DNA of 61,625 nt. Origin: DATEUP01 sp041485285 (GTDB lineage Archaea > Thermoplasmatota > DTKX01 > DATEUP01). The notes under the pieces were generated by a model. It saw nothing but the letters and a program-made list of their open reading frames with translations. It had not been told where the DNA came from and searched no databases. Of the stretch, positions 31,065 to 37,653 are shown piece by piece. The stretch spans positions 1 to 61,625 of the forward strand of contig JBGPJF010000012.1 of assembly GCA_041485285.1 (NCBI GenBank). The letters are read 5' to 3'. Positions within the stretch are counted from its first letter, which is position 1. Each line of letters begins with the position of its first letter. The translations under genes were made by a program, and so were the position numbers.

Positions 31065-31490
31065 TCAGTCGATGAAGCGCGAAGTATGGCCATCAAAGCC
31101 CGAGTCGAAGCTCATCATCCCCGCGAGCCCCAAGCGATCAATCACCGCAAGGGAAATGCAGTCCGTGAAGCTCAGCCCCGCCTTCGAAAGTCCTCTGAAC
31201 TTCACCCGCGCCGCCTGCCAAGTGACGGCGTCCACGGGCAAAACCTTGACCCACGGATTCCCGCTTTCGCCCAGGATGTCCCCCGCGACCCGGTCGGGCA
31301 AAGCGGGATCGCGGGCCCTGGCCACGAGATAGTTAAGCGTCTCCGCCACAACGAAATCGGTCGTGAATGCCTTCCCCCTCTTTTCGGCCTGGAGGTTCGG
31401 GACGGCGGCAAGCCCTTGCGCGAGATACTTGTCGCCCCCTGAAAACGCGGCCACAAAGAGCCCCGTGTCGACTAGTACCGCCGTTTCGAT
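31065..31490 (-). CDS. PIN-domain toxin (VapC-like), apparent AUN start
   Basis: The frame reads IETAVLVDTGLFVAAFSGGDKYLAQGLAAVPNLQAEKRGKAFTTDFVVAETLNYLVAR and ends SFTDCISLAVIDRLGLAGMMSFDSGFDGH. The PIN acidic set is complete only if translation begins before VLVDTG: Asp in LVDTG, Glu in VAETL, Asp in FTDC, and Asp in SFDSGFD. The first canonical codon, GTG 31454, lies after the first Asp. ATC 31490 or ATA 31502, both overlapping the antitoxin gene end, are the candidates, implying a non-canonical start or coupling. The gene sits downstream of the antitoxin at 31472 and converges with the SirB1-like gene. Confidence 0.75.
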   Translation of the reverse strand: METAVLVDTGLFVAAFSGGDKYLAQGLAAVPNLQAEKRGKAFTTDFVVAETLNYLVARARDPALPDRVAGDILGESGNPWVKVLPVDAVTWQAARVKFRGLSKAGLSFTDCISLAVIDRLGLAGMMSFDSGFDGHTSRFID

Positions 31491-31765
31491 TTCCCGCCGT
31501 ATAGGGTCCGGTCGATGTCTTCCGGCGACGTTTCACCGAAATCTCCAACGAGGGCCAGGGTCTGCTTGAATCGGGAGGCGGGAAGCGGATATTGAATGCC
31601 GGAAAGCTCCGAGAGCAACCCGTCCCGATCCTTTTCACCGCGGGCGACGAGGGCCGCCAGGAGCTCCATCGCGGTGACCGTCTTGCCTTCCATCAAAGAG
31701 AGGTCCTCCCGGAGCCGGTCGAGACGTCGTTTCACTTCGTCGTCCATCTTCACCGACGTGACCAT
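31472..31765 (-). CDS. antitoxin of the VapBC-like module
   Basis: The 97-residue protein starts MVTSVKMDDEVKRRLDRLREDLSLMEGKTVTAMELLAALVARG, a ribbon-helix-helix/CopG-like head with the strand SVKMDDEV and two helices. A short linker follows, then SRFKQTLALVGDFGETSPEDIDRTLYGGKSKRRY, a tail likely to cover the PIN active site. Its 3' end overlaps the toxin frame by about 18 nt if the toxin starts at ATC 31490, so the two are probably translationally coupled. The start ATG 31765 lies about 30 nt after a TATTTTTGG box (leaderless). Confidence 0.75.
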   Translation of the reverse strand: MVTSVKMDDEVKRRLDRLREDLSLMEGKTVTAMELLAALVARGEKDRDGLLSELSGIQYPLPASRFKQTLALVGDFGETSPEDIDRTLYGGKSKRRY

Positions 31766-31884
31766 GAAGAGTGGTGGAACATTCTACCAAAAATAGGTTC
31801 CCTTCGCTACCGGCTGGCCCGGCCGAGGGCCCCGCGGGCGTAGGGCGCTTGCCAAGCCTGATAGCGGCGGGCGGTCATTCCCCG

Positions 31885-33117
31885 ATGCCAATGATGCACG
31901 CCAAAGACGATGTCGGTTTCCAGTGGGCATCTGGTTTCTCGGAGGCGCGCGACCTCGCGGTGGCCGTGAAGGATGCGGCTGCCTCCGTGAAAGCTGGCCT
32001 CGCCGGGCAAGCCCCCGACCTCGCCGTCGTCTTCTGCTCCGTGGCATTCGCCGAGCAGTACGACCTCTTCCCGGGCCTCGTGCAAAAGGAACTCGGCGCG
32101 AAGGTCCTCATCGGCACGACCGGGATGGGCGTCATCGGGGTCGGCAAAGAAGTTGAGGAGCGCCCCGCGGTGTCCATCAGCGCCGCAACGCTCCCGCGTG
32201 TCACGATTGCCCCCTTCCACGTCGACCCGCCTGCGCTCGAAAACCTCGGTCCTTCGCCCAAGCGCTGGGCGGATTTTCTCAAGTCCCCGCCCGGAAGCGA
32301 CCCGCATTTCCTCCTCTTCGGCCACCCCTTCTCGATGCCGGTCGACGACCTCGTGAGCGACCTCGACCAGGCCTACCCTTCCGGCCGCAAGGTTGGGGGG
32401 CTGGCAAGCGGCGGGCGCACGCCCGACACTGTCGCCATTTTCCTCGGCGACAAAGTGCACTTCGAAGGCGCCGTCGGGGTCGCCCTTTGGGGCGACCTCG
32501 ACTTCGACGTGATCGTCGCGCAGGGCTGCCGACCCGTAGGCCCCGCACTCAAGGTCACGAAAGCCTCCGGGCCCAACATCTTCGAGGTCGACGGCGAGCC
32601 GGCGTACGAGCGCCTCCTGGCCGTGCTCAATTCGCTGTCGGAGGCCGACCGCCTGCTCGCGCGGCGCGCCCTCTTTGTCGGCGTCGCCATGGGCGCCCAC
32701 GAGAACAAGAACCAAGTCCAGTACGATGGCGGCTACCTCGTGCGCAATATCATGGGGGCCGACCCGAAGGCCGGCGTCGTGCGTGTGGGCCACGAGTTCC
32801 ACGACGGCCAGACGATCCGGCTCCAGGTGCGCGACGCGACGACGGCCGAGCACGAGATGACGCGCATGCTCGCCGAGTACCGGGCCAAAGTGCCGAGCCT
32901 CGACCACGCAGGCGCATTCATGTTCCAGTGCAACGGGCGCGGGTCGAACCTCTTCGGCACGGAGGGGCACGACGCCCGCGTGTTCCGCGAAGGGCTCGGC
33001 GACATGCCGCTGTCGGGGTTCTTCTGCAACGGGGAGATCGGGCCCGTAGGCGAGGTCACGTACCTCCACGGGTACACGAGCTCGATCGGGATCCTGCGCC
33101 CCAAGGCCGTTCGCTGA
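31885..33117 (+). CDS. FIST domain (FIST_N + FIST_C) sensor protein
   Basis: From ATG 31885 (MPMMHAKDDVGFQWASGFSEARDLAVAV) the protein shows the FIST layout. The N-terminal part has PDLAVVFCSVAFAEQYDLFPGLVQKELGAKVLIGTTGMGVIGVGKEVEERPAVSISAATL. The C-terminal part has FMFQCNGRGSNLFGTEGHDARVFREGLGDMPLSGFFCNGEIGPVGEVTYLHGYTSSIGIL, where the CNGRG, GFFCNGEIGP and HGYTSSI strings are family hallmarks. FIST proteins are thought to bind small ligands such as amino acids in signalling. Here there is no fused signalling domain. The open frame extends to 31771 but that part reads through the VapBC promoter. Confidence 0.88.
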   Translation: MPMMHAKDDVGFQWASGFSEARDLAVAVKDAAASVKAGLAGQAPDLAVVFCSVAFAEQYDLFPGLVQKELGAKVLIGTTGMGVIGVGKEVEERPAVSISAATLPRVTIAPFHVDPPALENLGPSPKRWADFLKSPPGSDPHFLLFGHPFSMPVDDLVSDLDQAYPSGRKVGGLASGGRTPDTVAIFLGDKVHFEGAVGVALWGDLDFDVIVAQGCRPVGPALKVTKASGPNIFEVDGEPAYERLLAVLNSLSEADRLLARRALFVGVAMGAHENKNQVQYDGGYLVRNIMGADPKAGVVRVGHEFHDGQTIRLQVRDATTAEHEMTRMLAEYRAKVPSLDHAGAFMFQCNGRGSNLFGTEGHDARVFREGLGDMPLSGFFCNGEIGPVGEVTYLHGYTSSIGILRPKAVR

Positions 33118-33129
33118 TGGGAGCCGAAC

Positions 33130-33978
33130 TTGACGCCGCCCTCCGAACCCCGCGACCCCGACGCGCCGACGCTCGGGCCTTGGCCCATCAACGACGCGCC
33201 GTTCTGGCGCCACGACGGCAAGCGCTTCGTCATGATCTGGTGGTGGCTTGCGGCAATGATGATCATCATGATGGGGGCCTCGCAGAATCCGCCAGCTTGG
33301 GTGGGCCGCGCCTTCGCGCTGGCGGCCGTGTTCGTCATCGTCATCCCGGGCGGGGTATGGCTCCTCGTCTGGGGATGGGCTCAGCGGGCCCGCGACGCGG
33401 CCAAGCGCGAGCGGCTCGAAGCGCTCGCGCGGAAGATCGTCCTCGCCGTCTCCCTCCTCGTTTTCGTGCTCATCCACGGCATGCTCGCAGTGGCCCTGGC
33501 CGTCGGAGGATGGAACGCCCCTCGGCTTCCGTTGGCCGCCCTTCTTGGGGTGGTGGTCGCGATGGCCCTCTTCTTGGGCATCGCAGGAACGTGGGTGTGG
33601 CTCCAGTGGTCAAACCGCTTTGAGATCGGCCCCGATTGGCTCGTCCCCACTTCGTACGGCAAAGTCCGCCACAAGAAGAGGAGCGTCTCGTTTTCCGAAA
33701 TCCGCGAGGCGGTGCTCTTCGTGGCAGAGCCGAAGGCTTCAGTCACGGGCCCGCCGCGCTTCTTCTGGCGCTTCGAGACCAACGCGCTTGGCGGCTGTGA
33801 GGTCGACGGCGATGTCCTCGAGGAGGCGAAGATCACTCCCGAGGAGCGCGCTCGAATCCTCGCTCGCGTCACCGAGATCAACGCGATGCGCGGGGGCAAA
33901 ACCGAACCCTCGGTGGACCAGATCGAGGAGGAAATGGCGGCGGCCGGAGCAGCAGCGCCCCCGTCGCAAGGTAAATAG
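33130..33978 (+). CDS. four-TM membrane protein with C-terminal soluble domain
   Basis: TTG 33130 starts a protein with four TM helices (FVMIWWWLAAMMIIMMGAS; FALAAVFVIVIPGGVWLLVWGW; IVLAVSLLVFVLIHGMLAVALAVGG; PLAALLGVVVAMALFLGIAGTWVWLQW). A cytoplasmic domain of about 110 residues follows: RFEIGPDWLVPTSYGKVRHKKRSVSFSEIREAVLF. It resembles the bacterial-PH-like (YcxB/DUF-type) domains often found on such small membrane proteins. The tail EINAMRGGKTEPSVDQIEEEMAAAGAAAPP is acidic/flexible. It follows the FIST gene by 12 nt and could be cotranscribed with it. Function unknown. Confidence 0.75.
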   Translation: MTPPSEPRDPDAPTLGPWPINDAPFWRHDGKRFVMIWWWLAAMMIIMMGASQNPPAWVGRAFALAAVFVIVIPGGVWLLVWGWAQRARDAAKRERLEALARKIVLAVSLLVFVLIHGMLAVALAVGGWNAPRLPLAALLGVVVAMALFLGIAGTWVWLQWSNRFEIGPDWLVPTSYGKVRHKKRSVSFSEIREAVLFVAEPKASVTGPPRFFWRFETNALGGCEVDGDVLEEAKITPEERARILARVTEINAMRGGKTEPSVDQIEEEMAAAGAAAPPSQGK

Positions 33979-34008
33979 CGGGAGGCGGCGCTGACCGCCA
34001 AGATCAGT

Positions 34009-34434
34009 ATGAACCGCAAGGCAACCGCTCAATGGAATGGAGACCTCAAGTCCGGCAAGGGAACGTTTTCCGCATCAAGCGGGGCGTTCAAGGACCTGCC
34101 CTACACATGGGCCCGCCGCTTCGGCGACGAACCCGGGACGAACCCGGAGGAACTCATCGCGGCCGCGCACGCGTCCTGCTTCTCGATGGCGTTCTCCGGG
34201 GACCTTGGCAAGGCGAATATCACGCCGGCCTGGGTCAAGACGGAGTGCAACATCACCTTCGACAAAGGGGAGAAGGGCTTTACGATCCTGGAAAGCCACC
34301 TCACCACGACGGTGAAGGCGCCGGGCGCCGCAAAGGCCGCCATCGAGAAGGCCGCGGCCGACGCGAAGGCGGGCTGCCCGATCTCGCGTTTGCTGAACAC
34401 GAAGATTACGCTCGAACTCAAGATCGAGGGGTGA
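34009..34434 (+). CDS. OsmC family peroxidase-like protein
   Basis: The 141 residues read MNRKATAQWNGDLKSGKGTFSASSGAFKDLPYTWARRFGDEPGTNPEELIAAAHASCFSMAFSGDLGKANITPAWVKTECNITFDKGEKGFTILESHL. The EELIAAAHASCFSMAFS helix carries the first catalytic Cys, and AAADAKAGCPISRLLN the second. Both cysteines are therefore present, unlike the pseudogene at 12625. This is the short OsmC subtype (YhfA/OsmC), different from the longer 8940 protein. Its role is hydroperoxide detoxification. A bidirectional hairpin follows directly. Confidence 0.92.
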   Translation: MNRKATAQWNGDLKSGKGTFSASSGAFKDLPYTWARRFGDEPGTNPEELIAAAHASCFSMAFSGDLGKANITPAWVKTECNITFDKGEKGFTILESHLTTTVKAPGAAKAAIEKAAADAKAGCPISRLLNTKITLELKIEG

Positions 34435-34437
34435 AGG

Positions 34438-34467
34438 AAAAACCCCCCGGCCCGTCCGGCCGGGGGT
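34438..34467. terminator. bidirectional hairpin terminator between convergent genes
   Basis: CCCCCGGCC and GGCCGGGGG pair around a short loop, with AAAAA on the left side (a T-tract for the minus-strand transcript). It lies between the osmC stop and the minus-strand small gene that ends at 34549. Confidence 0.65.
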
Positions 34468-34548
34468 GAAAGGGCGGCGGCACCCCGGGGAAGGGGAGCC
34501 GCTCAGGGCCCGCAGGCGGCGAGCCGAAGGCGAGCGGGCTCAAGGCCC

Positions 34549-34701
34549 TCACGCCTTCTTCAACAGGTCCGCGCGGCGCTCCTTGACGGCTTGGAGCTCG
34601 AGCGCGAGCTCCTTCTCGTACTCCCCGAGCGCCTCGGCGATCTCTTCCTTCGTCAAATACCGGCGGCCGTAGCCGTACCCCGGTCCGCATTGTCCGTACA
34701 T
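34549..34701 (-). CDS. small acidic/Gly-Tyr-rich protein, DUF5320-like
   Basis: The 50-residue protein begins MYGQCGPGYGYGRRYLTKEEIAEALGEYEKEL and ends in a coiled helix (LALELQAVKERRADLLKKA). The Gly/Tyr/Pro-rich head plus amphipathic charged helix is the pattern of DUF5320-like small proteins. The RBS AAGGAG sits 9 nt before ATG 34701, one of the clearest in the window. It is transcribed divergently from the SDR gene, with a TGTGAC palindrome in the shared region. Function unknown. Confidence 0.75.
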   Translation of the reverse strand: MYGQCGPGYGYGRRYLTKEEIAEALGEYEKELALELQAVKERRADLLKKA

Positions 34702-34780
34702 GGTTTGTTACTCCTTGCATCGCGCTTTCGCGCCTTGCAAGTCCCCCTACCACCGGCCGAAACATATTGACCGACGAGGG

Positions 34781-34795
34781 TGTGACTAGGTCACA
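34781..34795. promoter_or_regulatory. palindromic operator-like site between divergent genes
   Basis: TGTGAC-TAG-GTCACA, a perfect 6-6 inverted repeat. It lies 80 bp from the start of the small minus-strand gene and 65 bp from the SDR ATG, suited to a dimeric wHTH repressor or activator. Confidence 0.6.
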
Positions 34796-34859
34796 AGGAA
34801 GGTTCCGCGGCAAAGGTGTGAGGAATTCATTAACCTCCGGCGGCGCGTGCGCCCGCCCG

Positions 34860-35780
34860 ATGTCTGAGGCAGTCGGGCCCGCCTGGTCGGTCAAGGACAG
34901 GGTCTGCGTCGTCACCGGCGCAAGCGGCGGGATCGGCAAGCAGGTCGCGCTTGGGCTCGCCCGGCAAGGCGCGCGCGTTGTGATTGTTTCGCACTCGAAG
35001 GGGCGTGCCGAAAAGACGGCCGACGAGATCGTCCACACGAGCCTCAACCCGCACGTCGACGTGGTCGTAGCCGACCTCTCAGTCCACGACGGTGTCCGCG
35101 CCGCCGCCGCAGAGATCGACCGCCGCTACGGCCAGATCCATGTCCTCGTCAACAACGCGGGGCTCCTCATTGGAAAGAGACGCATCACCGCCGACGGCCT
35201 CGAATCGACTTTCGCGCTCAACCACCTCGCGTATTTCCACCTCACGAACCTCCTGCTCGACAAGATCAAGGCAAGCGCCCCGGCGCGCATCATCAACACG
35301 TCGTCGGCCGCCCACCACTGGGGGCGCCTCGACTGGGACAACCTGCAGGGGGAGCAGCGCTACTCCCAGTGGCGGGCGTACGCCACCTCGAAACTGCTGA
35401 ATGTCCTCTTCACGGTCGAGCTGGCGCGCCGCATCGAGGGGACGCTCGTCACCACGAACGCCGTCCACCCCGGGCTCGTGCGCTCGCAATTCGGGAAAAC
35501 CGCGACGGCGCCGGTCCGCCTTGCGATCCGCCTCGGGTATTCGCTCGCCATCAGCGTCGAGAAGGGCGCGGCCACGACGCTGTGGGCCGCGACCTCCCCG
35601 TCGCTGTCGGGGGTGTCGGGCAAGTACTTTGCGCGTTCGGCGATCGCGGATTCCTCCGCGCTGTCGCACGACGTCAACGCGCAGCACCGAGTGTGGGAGC
35701 TTAGCGAGCGGCTGACGGGCCTCGCGACGCCTTCCCCCGCGGCCGAGGAAAAGGACATTGGGGAGCCCCGCGTCTACTGA
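34860..35780 (+). CDS. short-chain dehydrogenase/reductase (retinol-dehydrogenase-like)
   Basis: Residues 10-35 hold the nucleotide motif VVTGASGGIGKQVA. The SDR signatures follow in order: LVNNAG, INTSSAAHHW (catalytic Ser), and Y-ATS-K (YATSKLLN). The pattern NLLLDKIKAS... FALNHLAYFHLTNLL and AVHPGLVRSQFGK is that of the retinol-dehydrogenase/WW-oxidoreductase subgroup, usually NADP-dependent, acting on hydrophobic alcohols or carbonyls. ATG 34860 follows an ATTCATTAACC box by about 25 nt; the earlier TTG 34767 is not supported. A perfect palindrome (34781-34795) precedes it. Confidence 0.92.
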   Translation: MSEAVGPAWSVKDRVCVVTGASGGIGKQVALGLARQGARVVIVSHSKGRAEKTADEIVHTSLNPHVDVVVADLSVHDGVRAAAAEIDRRYGQIHVLVNNAGLLIGKRRITADGLESTFALNHLAYFHLTNLLLDKIKASAPARIINTSSAAHHWGRLDWDNLQGEQRYSQWRAYATSKLLNVLFTVELARRIEGTLVTTNAVHPGLVRSQFGKTATAPVRLAIRLGYSLAISVEKGAATTLWAATSPSLSGVSGKYFARSAIADSSALSHDVNAQHRVWELSERLTGLATPSPAAEEKDIGEPRVY

Positions 35781-35814
35781 CTCAACGCGCCCCCGGGCGC
35801 GCGGAGTTGACGCA

Positions 35815-36087
35815 ATGGCGCGCATCGTCGTGATGAAGGACAAGGCCCCGCTGATCGTGAAAAAGAAGGACATCGAAGGCGACGACGTTTGGGTATGCCG
35901 CTGCGGGCTCTCCGCCGACTGGCCCTGGTGCGACGACACGCACCTATCGACGGCCAAGACCGAAGCCAAGGAAAAGCTCTACAAGTACACGCGGAAGGAC
36001 AAGGACGCCGCGCCGACGCGCGCCGAGTGCCCCGCCATTGAGGGCGCCGACCCGCGGCCGTGGGACGCGGGCAACCGGAAGGCGTGA
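35815..36087 (+). CDS. CDGSH iron-sulfur domain protein
   Basis: The 90-residue protein contains WVCRCGLSADWPWCDDTHLSTAKTE, matching C-x-C-x2-S-x3-P-x-C-D-x2-H, the 3Cys-1His ligand set of a [2Fe-2S] mitoNEET-like cluster. The N-terminal MARIVVMKDKAPLIVKKKDIEGDDVW is the usual strand lead-in. The remaining C-terminal ~35 residues (RKDKDAAPTRAECPAIEGADPRPWDAGNRK) are an extension without known function. ATG 35815 is chosen. The gene converges with DUF2182 only 2 nt apart. Confidence 0.9.
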   Translation: MARIVVMKDKAPLIVKKKDIEGDDVWVCRCGLSADWPWCDDTHLSTAKTEAKEKLYKYTRKDKDAAPTRAECPAIEGADPRPWDAGNRKA

Positions 36088-36089
36088 CA

Positions 36090-36875
36090 TCACATGGGCG
36101 GCGCGCTGTACACCACGTACAGCGACAGGAAACCTGCAGCGACCGCGAGCGCGCCCATCGCACGCGATACAAGCTGTCCCCGCAGCGAGACCTTCTCGGC
36201 CAGGATGAACGCCGCGAACAGGCCCATCCAAAGCACACTCATCGCGCCGGCGACGAACCACACCAGCATGAGCAGCCAGCAGCACCCGAGGCAGTAAGCC
36301 GCGTGGGAGAAACCCATGCGCAAAGCTCCGCCCCGCCCCTTCCGGTAGTGGGTGGAAATGAAGCCGAGGGGCGAGCGGCAGTGGCGCAGGCAGAATTCCT
36401 TCCACGAAGTGAACTGGTACACGCCGGCCGCCACGAGGATTGCGCCCGGCGCGTACGCCCCGGCGCCGCCCATGGCCCCCATCAACCCGAAGGCGGTAAG
36501 GGCGATCAGCGAAAAGGCGGTCATGGCGGTCCAGGACGCGAAATACCCGAGACAAAAAATCGCCGACTGGACGAGCGCTTCCCGCGGCCCCGACGCGAGC
36601 TTCACCAGCCCGCGGTGCGCCTCCACCATCGGCAGCGCGGCGGGCAGCATCATGGCGACCATCATGACACCGCTGAGCGCCACAAAGGCAAGCGCCTCGG
36701 CGGGCGCGGCCCGCCCGACCCGCACCATCATGAGCGCGCCAAAGTCGGCGGTTGTGGCCAGGGTTACGGCCCACGCCGCCGCGACGATTGCGCCGGCTGC
36801 CGCAACGATCGGCCATGTGATCGCCGGCAGTCCCGGCGCCTTTGCGCGGTGCGCGTGGTCGTCTACGGCCGCCAT
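36090..36875 (-). CDS. DUF2182 integral membrane protein
   Basis: 261 residues with six or seven helices. It has the DUF2182 hallmarks: LSGVMMVAMMLPAALPMVEAHRGLV, VYQFTSWKEFCLRHCRSPLGF and RMGFSHAAYCLGCCWLLMLVWFVAG. The Cys/His/Met-rich helices (CLRHCR, CLGCCW) suggest metal binding. DUF2182 genes are often neighbours of DUF1326 genes, exactly as here (the divergent gene at 36986). The start ATG 36875 precedes AAVDDHAHRAKAPGLPAITWPIVAAAG. Function unproven; a copper- or other metal-related membrane role is a reasonable guess. Confidence 0.9.
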   Translation of the reverse strand: MAAVDDHAHRAKAPGLPAITWPIVAAAGAIVAAAWAVTLATTADFGALMMVRVGRAAPAEALAFVALSGVMMVAMMLPAALPMVEAHRGLVKLASGPREALVQSAIFCLGYFASWTAMTAFSLIALTAFGLMGAMGGAGAYAPGAILVAAGVYQFTSWKEFCLRHCRSPLGFISTHYRKGRGGALRMGFSHAAYCLGCCWLLMLVWFVAGAMSVLWMGLFAAFILAEKVSLRGQLVSRAMGALAVAAGFLSLYVVYSAPPM

Positions 36876-36985
36876 GGGGGCGGCGACCTCAGCCCCAGCG
36901 GCTTAAGCCTTCTTCGGGGGACGACGGGCGCTGCGCACGCCGTTTAAAATACCGCCTGCCATCTAGTAGGCAGGGGAAAAGGAGC

Positions 36986-37615
36986 TTGGGCCAAACGGAG
37001 TGGATGTTCGAAGCGGAGTATATCCAAAGCTGCAACTGCGACTACGGGTGTGCGTGTAATTTCAACGGTCTCCCGACGGGCGGCTCCTGCGAGGCGCTCG
37101 ACGGGTGGCGCATCACCAAGGGGAATTTCGGGAAGACTAAGCTCGACGGCGTGACCTTCGCCATCGCCTTCTGGTGGCCGCGCGCCATCCACCTCGGCAA
37201 CGGCACGGCGCGCTTGTATGTGGACCCGAAGGCTTCCAAGGAGCAGGTCGACGCGATTGCAGCGATTACCACCTCGGGCAAGCACGGCGGGGCGTTCTTC
37301 GAACTCGTCCCCAAGGTCTGCACGAAGATCCACCCGACCAAGATGGCGAAAATCGACTTCCACTTCAACGGCTATGACAGCTGGTTCACCATCGAAGGCG
37401 TTGGCGAGGTGCGCTCGGAGCACATCAAGAACCCCGTCACCGGCGACGCCTTCGAGGGGTCGCTCGACTTGCCGGGCGGGATCATTTTCAAGAAGGCAAT
37501 CATCACGAGCATCAAGTCGTGGTGGATGAAAGACGAGGACCTGCTCGCGCGCCACGCCGACAAGAACGGGCACGTGGCCAAGGTGAAGTTCGCCAACGCG
37601 GGCCTGCTGGCCTGA
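36986..37615 (+). CDS. DUF1326 domain protein
   Basis: It reads MGQTEWMFEAEYIQSCNCDYGCACNFNGLPTGGSCEALDGWRITKGNFGKTKLDGVTFAIAFWWPRAIHLGNGTARLYVD. The E-Y-x-SCNCD-x-C-CNFN opening (four Cys in 10 residues) is diagnostic of DUF1326. A metal or thiol role is likely given the Cys cluster. A CGTTTAAAATACC box about 35 nt upstream supports a start here. TTG 36986 is preceded by GGAG; ATG 37004 is the alternative and would drop six residues. The pairing with the divergent DUF2182 gene suggests a joint function, perhaps metal handling. Confidence 0.88.
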   Translation: MGQTEWMFEAEYIQSCNCDYGCACNFNGLPTGGSCEALDGWRITKGNFGKTKLDGVTFAIAFWWPRAIHLGNGTARLYVDPKASKEQVDAIAAITTSGKHGGAFFELVPKVCTKIHPTKMAKIDFHFNGYDSWFTIEGVGEVRSEHIKNPVTGDAFEGSLDLPGGIIFKKAIITSIKSWWMKDEDLLARHADKNGHVAKVKFANAGLLA

Positions 37616-37653
37616 TGGTGGTCGGCCCCTTGCATCCGTCGTGGACGCGCGCC

